From the NCBI RefSeq assembly GCF_026213295.1, contig NC_079416.1, positions 192,001 through 256,000 of the forward strand: a stretch of DNA of 64,000 nucleotides, written 5' to 3'. The notes under the pieces were generated by a model, which did no database searches, was not told the origin of the DNA, and saw only the letters and a list, made by a program, of their open reading frames with translations. Positions within the stretch are counted from its first letter, which is position 1; each line of letters begins with the position of its first letter. A program made the translations under genes and the position numbers. Positions 45,178 to 55,100 of the stretch are shown piece after piece. Origin of the DNA: Gadus chalcogrammus (lineage: Eukaryota; Chordata; Actinopteri; Gadiformes; Gadidae).

Positions 45178-47005
45178 AGGTTGGGTACGGAATTCGCTTT
45201 TTTGGCAATTTTTGCAAAATTACTTGAAATCCTTATCATAACCCGCTTACAGCCACTGAGTTAGAAGTACTGACATGAAAATTAAACAAGTCAATCATCT
45301 GTGGAACGGGCAGGGCTCGAAAAACTCCAGCCAATCATTTGGATTGCCACCTCGTTGCATTGGACAGTAAGTACGTCAATCAACGGTCGTACTGCACTCC
45401 TCCTCCCCCGCGCCCCGCGCGCGACCCCTTCGTGCAGTGCTCGTGGCCCAGAGCTCGTGACCCAGAGCAAGCTCCTGTTTGTTGTTATCCTGCGGTAGCT
45501 ACTGGAACTAGTTAATCCACATTTGGACCTAGCAGTAGAAGACAATTTCTATGGCAGACAAGACGCCACCATCCCCACCACCACCACCACCACCACCAGC
45601 AAAGAGAAGGAAAACTCTTTTTCAGAGAGTAATTGATAATAAAAACGCTGAAAGAGAAAAACTGAAATCAAGAATAATCCTAGGCGCTGCTTTCGAACGT
45701 TGGCGGCCACTGAAGGACGAGAAGGGTCTAAAAACCGATGCTTGTGTGGCGGTTGACCTAGTTTCAAAGTTTATACCGTTTATACTCGGTAATAACGGTG
45801 TTGAGACGAGTGTATTACTCGTTGTGAAAATGTCCACACCGCAGCAACCCTAGTGAAAACCAGGACTTCCAATACAATTATATGAAACAAACATACATTT
45901 TCTAAAAATAGTAATGATTTATGTGACCGTTTAATGTTTATAACATCTGGTGCAACCATAGCCACGAGAACGTATTCTCAGCAGGGGGTGCTGGAAAAAA
46001 AAAACTCAGCCTGCACTAGACTCGCAACTCGTTACATTGATAAAAAAAGATATATAGCAGCGCAGCTCAATTACACCAGTGCATGCGCGCACAGTTGAAA
46101 ATCGATCGTTGTGTTCACTTCCTTCACACCATGGTTCACATCCAGCTGCTCACAGAACAAGTTTAGCGCACCACCGCTACCCTCACACTTTTTCATATAA
46201 CCTTTTTTCAGCACTAGGTCATATGAGCATTAAATAACTGCTGCGTCTCAAAATGCCTTGGACAGCAGCGAGGATGACTCGCTTTGCCACGGGCCGAAAC
46301 AGTTCGGAGCGACCACAGCCAGAGCGAACACAGCGGGGCAGAGGAGTGTCAGGAAAAGTCTTTGGTGTACACATCAGTACGGCCTATTTTCACTACTGTT
46401 TAGTGGCAATGCAGTGTTTTATTCTATGCCTTTTTATTTTCGTATATTATTTCAATGAATACAATTTATTTATTCATAAAAACAAGATCTGGTCTTCAAA
46501 TCTTTTTTCCAAATATAGGTCGTCTTACAATGGGGTTTGTGTTTATATTCGGACCAATACGGTACAGCGGGCGCTCACATGACGTTAAGCATTTCCTGGT
46601 GCATAATGTGACGCTTCAGAACCTAAAATTCCGTTTCTCCCCGTTGACAAGACAACACATAACCGGCGTTTTCAGAAATCTCCACTTTGGCCGGAGTTTT
46701 TAGAAATGATCGTTTTCTGTGATAAGACAGGGCCTCGGACAGGGGGTGTTGCAGCACCCCCAAAACCCCTACTTCCCGTGGTACTGGGTGCAACTTACAG
46801 CTGAATGTAGTGCCATGTTGTTAAACGAAAACCTACGCTAGCCTGGCTCGCTCTCGCGCATCTCTGTTCGCGCTCGTGCATGATTGCGCGTCCAGGTACT
46901 TGGAATGGGTGGAGTCAGAGTCAGCGTTGAAGGAGAGGGGGTAGGACCATTTGAGTTGTGTATTTTCAAAATCTGCTGGCGTTTCGCAAATCGCGTACCC
47001 AACCT
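45178..47005. mobile_element. TTAA-target DNA transposon (Kolobok- or piggyBac-type)
   Basis: Ends AGGTTGGGTACG and CGTACCCAACCT are flanked by TTAA on both sides (45174-45177 and 47006-47009), the signature of TTAA-specific transposases. The 1,828-bp body has a small Pro-rich open frame but no transposase core. It sits between two viral genes, within the virus. I favour Kolobok over piggyBac, whose ends usually begin CCY. Confidence 0.8.
45551..45853 (+). CDS. Pro-rich 100-aa ORF in the TTAA element
   Basis: ATG 45551 starts 'MADKTPPSP' with a run of prolines, a basic patch (AKRRK) and then 'AFERWRPLKDEKGLKTDA'. The last pattern (RWR.LK.E.G.KTDA) resembles the N-terminal region of uncharacterised fish transposon proteins, which is a weak family link from memory. 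The frame ends soon after, so at most an N-terminal remnant is present. Confidence 0.4.
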   Translation: MADKTPPSPPPPPPPPAKRRKTLFQRVIDNKNAEREKLKSRIILGAAFERWRPLKDEKGLKTDACVAVDLVSKFIPFILGNNGVETSVLLVVKMSTPQQP

Positions 47006-47101
47006 TTAACGTTTTTTTTTTATTATTATTATTTATATATATATTATTATTATTATTTTTATTTTTTTTATCTATTGGCATAAAAACTATAGCTGTACAC
47101 T

Positions 47102-48226
47102 ATGCATCACGCCATTAGCCCTAGAAAAAGGAAATTCAAATATATAGACCGTAATCCCAAGAGACGGCGTAGATCTGATAGTGGGGGTAACATTATGGAT
47201 TTAGATCTTGAAGAGATGGCAATGAGGTATGACGCAACCGGCGATACGTCTCATTTGTCGGCCGTAGGACATGTGGGGGGTGGGGGCATGTATGCAGAAG
47301 GTTGTTTAGACATGCGGGAAATATGTGTTGGCATAGATAGAACTAGGCGTGTGTTAATTGCAGCTGATGCATGGGGCCGTAGTATGGCTGATGCTCTATA
47401 TCAGGCCGCACAGATAAATGTTTCGAACGAGCCAGGCCTAGATGACGTGGAGGGGGTAGAGGCGCCAGGAGATTTAGACACACGGGGCGTGTTGTATGCG
47501 GTGGCAAACACCCGAGATGTACTTAACACTGTCGGCGGGTGGTTGGATAGTGCACAAGAGAGTCTAGACATATCATCGCAGATCAATGTATTGCATGGGT
47601 CGCAACGTGATGAAGGGGTTGGCGAGGGTTTTCAGGACCCCCCGGCTGTGGCAGGGGGCCCTATAGAGTCTAATATACAGGTCGGTGGTGGTGGTGGTGG
47701 TGGTGGGGGGGATGGCTGCGGTGTGGGGGGTGGCGATGTTGATGGTGATGGCTGTGGTGACGGTGGTGATGATGTTGAGGGTGATGGCTGTGGTGACGGT
47801 GGTGGTGGTGGTGCTGTTGATGATGGTACACCTGTGCCTGCTGTAACGGGGGAAGATAATGACGAGTTGCATACTAGATTATTTCCCCACTTTAACGGCT
47901 TTGAGGTTAGACAGTCCATTGATCTGAGAAGTATATCCCTTGTAAATGTACAAGAGGTCCCTGATTTGATCAGGGAGAGGCTGTCGGGTGTCATAACAAG
48001 CTGCTCACAAATTGCAGCCGATGGTAGTGTCTTAAACGTGGTGCTGAGAGGCCCTTCATTGGCCTCAGATGTACAGGCTGTGCTCGTATCAGGTGACGAT
48101 TACAATGCGGATTTGTTTATGGACCATATTAGCCAAGTCATACAGAGTAACGACACAGGTCTGACGGATGATGTGCTAGAGTTGGTGGTCACAGGGTCCA
48201 CAACAAACGGGGTGGGGTACGTTTGA
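47102..48226 (+). CDS. Basic/Gly-rich viral ORF, probable N-terminal part of DNA polymerase B
   Basis: 374 codons from ATG 47102. Residues 7-25 are strongly basic ('PRKRKFKYIDRNPKRRRR'), a likely nuclear-localisation or DNA-contact region. Residues about 195-240 are a Gly/Asp low-complexity run from GGTGGT-type repeats. The last 100 residues ('FMDHISQVIQSNDTGLTDDV' and 'LELVVTG') resemble the segment that precedes the OTU-like and zinc-finger regions in Polinton polymerases. The frame stops at TGA 48224-48226 just inside the polymerase frame, a -1 shift located at a G-run near 48208-48215. It could be a lesion, programmed frameshifting or a separate overlapping gene. Confidence 0.6.
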   Translation: MHHAISPRKRKFKYIDRNPKRRRRSDSGGNIMDLDLEEMAMRYDATGDTSHLSAVGHVGGGGMYAEGCLDMREICVGIDRTRRVLIAADAWGRSMADALYQAAQINVSNEPGLDDVEGVEAPGDLDTRGVLYAVANTRDVLNTVGGWLDSAQESLDISSQINVLHGSQRDEGVGEGFQDPPAVAGGPIESNIQVGGGGGGGGGDGCGVGGGDVDGDGCGDGGDDVEGDGCGDGGGGGAVDDGTPVPAVTGEDNDELHTRLFPHFNGFEVRQSIDLRSISLVNVQEVPDLIRERLSGVITSCSQIAADGSVLNVVLRGPSLASDVQAVLVSGDDYNADLFMDHISQVIQSNDTGLTDDVLELVVTGSTTNGVGYV

Positions 48227-51200
48227 AGTTAAAAAACATTCCCTATGATGAAATCATATACAAGAAGAAGCTAAGTCTCTACACCCCGAGTAATACTCAT
48301 GACAATTTGTGTTTCTCACTATGCATGACACATTTTCTACATGAGGGGGTAACCGGGGGTGACACAGCGTCCGAAGAGACTAATTTGGAGGCGGCTCGCA
48401 AATTACACAGTGAGCTGGGGTTTGGCCCAGATCACTCTGTGGGTTTCTCGGATGTTTCCAAATTTGAGAGACATCTAGATGTTAAAATCCTGATATTTCA
48501 TCATAATGATGCATTCCAGAAGCTGGAGATGTTCCAGACACATACGGCCCAACATCCTAAAACAGTATGGTTGTACCTCCATGATAACCATTATCACTGC
48601 ATAGAGAACAGAACGGCTTTCTTTGGTACGCGATATGTGTGTGAATATTGCTACAGTGCCCATGAGGGCATCCTGTTCCACAAATGCCCGATCCATTGCA
48701 ATGTGTGTCTGACAGTGTGCGATAGACTAGCAGGTCGTACGATAAAGTGCAAGGACTGCAGTCGTATATGCCGCTCGCAGGTCTGCTACAACACACACAA
48801 GAAGCATTCTGCCATACATGACATGATACCTTGTGAAAAGCTCAAATACTGCGATCGGTGTTGTAGACAGTATATCATACCGCAGAAGGTGCTGGATGAG
48901 AAGAAGAAGAAGAAGAAGAAGGGGGAGGGTGACGATAATGGTCATGTATGCAGCATGGCAAAGTGTCGTAACTGTGGGGAGCCGATGCCCGGTGAAGGAA
49001 TACATGATTGCTATATCCAGCCGTACGACAAGAAGAAGAAAAAGAAACGCAAACGCCAGGGTGGTCGCCGGGGTAACCGTTATACGACAGCCCATCCATC
49101 AGATGACGATGATGACGACGGTCCACCTAATAAATACAGATACTATGTGTTCGAAACGCGCATGCATGATGGTCGTCACGAAGCAAACTGTGTGGCTGCT
49201 AAGACGTCTGACGGCGCAGAATGGTATGCTACCGGTCTAGATTGTGTAAGAGAGTTTGTGAAACGCTACAGAACAGGGGAGTATACGTTGTATACATTCG
49301 TTGCACACAATGCATCGGGCTTTGACAACTATATCGTCCTGGATTACATGAGCAAGCAGGGTATTAAACCCATTTTAGTCATGAAGGGTAGCAGAGTCAT
49401 TTTGATGCGTGATGACGCCTACCAGCAGAGATGGGTCGACTCATTTAGCTTTTTGCCCATGCGATTGGCTAATGCACCGGAGGCGTTGGATTTTTACGAT
49501 ATGGTGAAAGGTAATTTTCCTCATAAATTCAACACACGGGCCAACGAGTCTTATGTCGGTGCCTACCCTGTGATCTCATATTATGGGTATGATTCCATGA
49601 CTAGCGATCAAAAGACAGATTTCGCTATATGGTACAGATCTGTACGACACAAAAAATTTGACATTCAGAAACAGCTACGCAATTACTGTGTCAACGATGT
49701 GAGGATCCTGCACACGGCGTGTGCGATCTACAGGGAGAATTTCATAGAGTGTGCCACTATAGACCCCTTGGCCTATGCCACTCTGGCTTCGGCGTGCATG
49801 GCCACCTTCAAAAAGTCGTTCTTGAAGAAAAACGTCCTGGCATTGACCTACGGGGGGGTCTTTCAGCAAAAGCAAAAGGCGTTCTCATGTGCATCCATCC
49901 AGTGGCTAGAATATCTATCCCACTACAATAACCTGGAGATTCGGCATGCTCTCAACCATGGAGAGGCTAAATATGGACCATTCTTCCTAGACGGACATGC
50001 ACCGTCTATAAACACAGCCTATGAATTTGCAGGATGCTTTTATCATGGGTGTGAACATTGCTACAATGCTGGGCACCAGAACCCTGTCCTCAAGAAGACC
50101 TATGGCGAACTGTGGGTGCAGTTTCACCTCAAAGTCAAGGCCCTCAAAAGAGATCATGGTTTAAGAGTCGTGGTCATGTGGGAGTGTGAGTGGCACCGTC
50201 TGAAAAAGACCAATGCTGCAGTGCAGGCATTCTTGGCTACTCTGAAGATACAACCTAGGATTGATCCTCGCGACTCTCTCTATGGGGGTCGCACCAATGC
50301 CATCAAAATGTATCACAAGGCCGAGCCCGGTGAGAAAATACGCTACTATGACTTTACCTCTCTCTACCCCACAGTACAGGCTCACTGTCCTTATCCTGTA
50401 GGGCCCCCCCAGATCATTTTCAGGGATTTTGGTCCTTTGGATGGGTATTTCGGCATCATCAAATGCACTGTGTTGCCCCCCAGAGGTCTTTACCATCCTG
50501 TGCTCCCTTACAGATGTCATGGGAAGCTGATGTTCCCCCTCTGTGGTACATGTGCCACTGAGCTCAATCAGACAGACGCGTGTCATCACTGCAACGATGA
50601 ACGGGCTCTGACAGGCACCTGGGTGACTTTTGAGTTACAAAAAGCAGTTGAAATGGGTTATGTGTTTATCCAGATGCATGAGGTGTGGCACTACCCCAAA
50701 CGGTCAAAGACTCTGTTTAAAGGGTATGTCAAAACGTTTCTCAAGCGTAAACAGGAGGCTTCAGGATACCCCAGCACAGTGGATACTGCGGAGAAACAGC
50801 AGGTGTATGTGCAAAACTAACTGGCAAAGGAAGGCATACAGCTGGATCACGACAACATGTGTGTGAACAAGGCCATGCGTAATTGCAACAAGTTGATTCT
50901 AAACAGTCTGTCGGGTCGCTTTTCACTACGCCCAGACCTACCCACTTGTGAGCTAATTTCTGAACCTGAAAGGTTCACTCAGCTCATGTTTAGCGATAGC
51001 TATCACATTAGTCACTTTTGCTTTATCTCTGATGATGTGGCCCTTGTACAATGGAAACACGTAGATGCACGTCTCGCAAGGGCGCGGGATGTCAACGTGT
51101 TACTTGCTGAGGGGGACCCAGTTCATACACCTATGGTGGCGCAGTGGGGTGATGATGATAATGATGCCGGCGACGATCATATTTATAAGGATATAATGAA

Positions 51201-51651
51201 ACATATACCCGTCAGAAGCAAGAGCAACGCCAGACATATCCTGGACTCTTTAAAGAAATCAAAAAATGTTTCATGGACGGGCAAGGGGGAGATCATATTA
51301 CAAGGCGAAACTATTAAGGGGTCCCATAAGTTTGATCTGTTAAAGAATGTTACCGCCCCTTACCATGTTGTCGAATCTGTCAGACCACAGGGATGGAATG
51401 TATTTCTGAAATCTTTAGCCAGTAATAATATACCACTATCGTCTATCCCTAATAAACAGCTCAGACAAACTGTAAACATGTACAAGCATAGTCCCGTCAC
51501 TAAGGACGACAATGCGATGGCCTCCGTCCCTCTCATCTGGTATAAGGAGGAAACGCAATCAGCCATTGTCATCTATTACTTCCCCTGGAATGCATATGGC
51601 CGAGTGGTTACCATTTTAAATTATGTATCTAAATGTATGTGTTATCCGTAA
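48223..51651 (+). pseudogene. polB: Protein-primed DNA polymerase B, broken and C-terminally deleted
   Basis: Family B polymerase that copies the linear genome from a protein primer. In order: an OTU-like segment ('DNLCF' and 'HYHCIENRTAFFG'), Cys-rich fingers ('CPIHCNVCLTVC', 'CKDCSRIC'), an exonuclease region with ExoII 'AHNASGFDNYIVLDYM' and ExoIII 'YCVNDVRIL', polymerase motif A 'YYDFTSLYP' and motif B-like 'NKLILNSLSGRF'. The ExoI site reads YYVFET where DxE is expected. TAA at 50818-50820 interrupts the frame, which then continues unchanged to 51651. After 'DDVALVQWKH' (about 51060) the expected motif C (DTDS) region is absent; instead a different module follows. No ATG is evident at the 5' end; the frame opens near 48223. 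Confidence 0.85.
51110..51651 (+). CDS. Small conserved module fused after polB (unknown function)
   Basis: In frame with the polymerase, but its sequence ('IPVRSKSNARHILDSLKKS', 'VSWTGKGEIILQGETIKGSH', 'QGWNVFLKSLASNNIP') is not polymerase thumb. I associate this pattern (short helical protein with 'W..kGE' and 'P.GW..F' blocks) with an uncharacterised protein found in Polinton-like elements, from memory only. A deletion that removed the polymerase C-terminus would have fused the two. An acidic Asp-rich linker (about 51155-51180) marks the junction. Confidence 0.5.
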
Positions 51652-51693
51652 AAAGAAAAGAAAACAGTACGACTAAAATGTAATCAAATTATT

Positions 51694-51706
51694 GTATTTT
51701 TATTAT
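51694..51706 (-). terminator. Poly-A signal for the leftward capsid cluster
   Basis: The minus strand reads AATAAAAATAC here, just beyond the polymerase stop. Without the gypsy insertion it would lie roughly 150 bases downstream of the protease stop at 56887, as expected for convergent transcription units. Confidence 0.5.
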
Positions 51707-51752
51707 CAATACAAAAAACAACAACAACAACAACACATGTTACATGTTACAT

Positions 51753-52114
51753 TGTGGCATCCCGCCCCTGAAGCCTCGGCCTGAACGGGCCCGCGGAACC
51801 GTGAAGGACGGGGTGTACCACCCCCACCCACCAGCCGGCGACGGAGAGCACCGGGTCCTTCCCCCCAATCAGCGGGATGGGGGACACCTGGCGGCGGGGA
51901 GGAGAAAGGCCCGGAGCCACTACAAAAGAGGCAGAGACAAGCATGGACGGGAGAGGCAGAGAGACGCATGGACTGCAGAGGCTTGAGGCTCACGGAGACC
52001 CAAGCGCACCCTTATCCTCTTTGCTCTTGAAATAAACGCCGAAAGTCGGCTTAACCCATCCGTTGCCACGTGTTTCACTTACTCCCGGCGCATTCCTCAT
52101 ACCCGGATACCACA
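51753..52114 (+). repeat. 5' LTR of the Gmr1-type element
   Basis: 362 bases, TG...CA ends, with AATAAACG near 52031 as the probable poly-A signal. Confidence 0.92.
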
Positions 52115-52165
52115 TATGGTGGAGAATGCAGGCATCTTGAGCGTTCCCACTACTACTACCCCACC

Positions 52166-55100
52166 ATGCAGAACCCGGACGGAGCCGCGGCGCTGGCTGC
52201 CCAGCAACACCAGCAGGAGACCACCGAGAGCCTCGCCCTGCTCCGCGAAGCCGTTCTGCGGCTGACTCAGCACGCCGTCCGTGCGGCGCCGACCGCCGCC
52301 CCGACCAGCCGCCTCACGAAGCTGGGACCGGAAGACGACGTGGAGGCTTACCTCGAGGTCTTCGAGCGGACCGCACAGAGGGAAGGCTGGCCAGAGGAGC
52401 AGTGGGCGCACATTGTGGCGCCGTTCCTCACCGGACCCGCCCAGCAGGCGAGCCAGGACCTGCCGGCGGACGTCGCCCGCCAGTACCCGGCGCTCAAACA
52501 GGCCATACTGGCCTACTACGGCCACAACCTCGCGGCGCGCGCGCAACGCGCGCAGGATTGGCGGTTTGACGCGCAGGGAGCTGTGCGCACCCAGATCGCC
52601 CAGCACAGCCGGCTGGTGAAGCGGTGGCTGACAGCGGGAGAGGGCCCCGGCCCGATCGACCGGGTGATCATTGACCACACCCTGCGGCGACTCCCGCCGG
52701 ACGCCCGCCGCGTGCTGGCCCACCATCACCCTGCCACCGTGGACGACCTGGTCCTCCAGCTGGAGAACTGGCAGGTGGCCCAGCTCCTGAACGCCGGGTC
52801 CGCCCCAGCCCCACGGCGCGCCGTGACCGGCCAAGCCCCGAGGGGACCCCCCAGCGGCAACCCGGCTCCCGGCGTCACCCCCCTGAGCGGAGTACCGGAG
52901 AACCGGGAGGTGCGGCGCTGCTTCGGGTGCGGCCAGTACGGCCACATCGCTCGCTACTGCCCGAGGGGACGTGATGTGTCGATGCCGTCGGCGTACGCGG
53001 ACCCGGGGGCGGACCCCACGTGCATGTTGGCGACCTGCTGGACGCGGGGAACCTCTGGGAGTCCGACCATCCCGGCGCGGGTAATGAACCAGGACACGCA
53101 GGCCCTCTTGGACACCGGCAGTGCGGTTACCCTCCTTCGCCCCGACCTGGCGGGCGGGAAGGCCGGGGATCCGATGGAGGTGGCCTGCGTCCACGGGGAC
53201 ACCCGGACATACCCCACATGCCACGTGGTAGTCCGCACCACCCATGGGGTATTCACGATCCGGGCGGGGATTGTCCCCCACCTTCCGGTCCCCGTGTTAA
53301 TCGGAAGGGACTGCCCGATTTTCCACCGGCTGTGGGACCCGACGCGGGAGCTACGGAGCTGGAGAGGCCCTCCCCGCAGAGGGGCGCGGGGGGTTCGGCA
53401 GGCCTACGGGGCCACCCGGCGCCCATCGTCCCCGGGGGAGCTGACGGCGGAGGACGAGGGATCGGAGGGGAACGGACCTTCCCCACCGGGGACCCCGGCG
53501 CGCACGGCGAGAGGACCCGTCCGGAGCGAGACACCGGAGCCTACCCCCGACACCCCGGAGACCCTCACAGCCTCCGAGCAACCAGACCCACCGGAAGACC
53601 CGGAGAGCTCCCCCCTTACTGAGTTCTCGGACTTCTTACCAGAGGGGGGGGGAGGCTCGTCCCGACCCGGCCAGTTCGCCACCGCACAGCTCCAGGATGA
53701 GGCCCTCAAGCACGCCTGGAGCCACGTCCTGGTTCATGACGGGCAGGCCCGAGACTCGGTGAGTCACACACCACACCCGCACTTCAGCACCAGGGGGGGT
53801 CTGTTATATCGGGTAGCCTCCGGGGAGGGGGGAGTGAGGGAACAGTTGGTGGTGCCCCGTTCCTACGTCAGCAAAGTGCTTTTTATGGCCCACACCCACC
53901 TCCTGGGGGCCCACCTGGGCATGGACAAGACCCGGGAGCGGGTCCTCGCCAGGTTCTACTGGCCGGGGGTTAAGCGGGATGTTGAGCGCCACTGCCAGGG
54001 ATGCCCCGAGTGCCAGCGGGTAGCCCCCCGGGCCATCGCTAGACACCCCCTCATTCCCATGCCCATCATCGAGACCCCCTTCGAGCGTTTGGCCTTAGAC
54101 ATCGTGGGCCCCCTTCCCAAGACCAGCCGGGGCCACCGCTATATCCTGGTGCTAGTGGACTACGCCACCCGGTACCCCGAGGCCCTTCCCCTGCGCGCCG
54201 CCACCACCAAGGCGGTCGCCCGTGAACTTATGCTCCTCTTTAGCCGGGTGGGGATAGCAAAGGAGGTGCTCACCGATCAGGGGTCGTGCTTCATGTCACG
54301 GGTGATGAAGGAGGTCCTTAGGCTCCTGCAGGTGAAGCAGCTCCGGACCTCGGTGTACCACCCCCAGACGGACGGCCTGGTCGAGCGGTTCAACAAGACC
54401 CTTAAGCAGATGCTTAAGAAGACCATGCAGGCCGACGGGAAGAATTGGGACCAACTACTCCCCCACGTACTGTTCGCGGTACGGGAGGTCCCCCAGGCGT
54501 CCACCGGGTTCTCCCCCTTCGAGCTGCTGTACGGGCGGAGGCCCCGCGGGATCCTGGACATCGCCAAGGAGGCCTGGGAGAGCCAGCCGTCCCCCCACCG
54601 CACCACCGTGGACCACGTGGAGCAGGTGCGTGACCGCATGGCCCGGGTGTGGCCCATCGTCCGGAGGCACCTCCAGCAAGCGCAGCAGGCCCAGGCGAGG
54701 GTCTATAATCGAGGAGCCCAGCTGAGGACCTTTCAGCCAGGGGAACTGGTCCTGGTCCTGGTCCCCACGGCGGAGTGCCGGTTCCTGGCAAAGTGGCAGG
54801 GACCCTACGAGGTGGTGGAACGCGTGGGCGAGGTGAACTACCGGGTCCGCCAGCCCGGGAGGCGGAAGCCGACGAATCTATACCACATCAATCTCCTGAA
54901 GCAGTGGAGGGGGGGGGAGCCGACACCCGCCGACCCCGCTCCCTTGTCCCTGGCGGCCCGGCAGGAGATCCCGGAGGTGCCGGTGGGGGAGGACCTCAGC
55001 CCGGCCCAGAGACACGACCTGGACGAGATCGTCCTCCAGCACCGGGACGTGTTCTCCGACCTGCCGGGGAGGACTGCCGCCACCCACCACGACATCCGGA

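Noticed and set aside
47573..47994. Antisense Pro/Thr-rich frames opposite the Gly-rich ORF
   Set aside because: They mirror the GGTGGT repeats of the plus-strand gene.
51744..51993. Small ORFs in the gypsy 5' LTR
   Set aside because: They duplicate the polyprotein C-terminus that is encoded in the 3' LTR; not independent genes.
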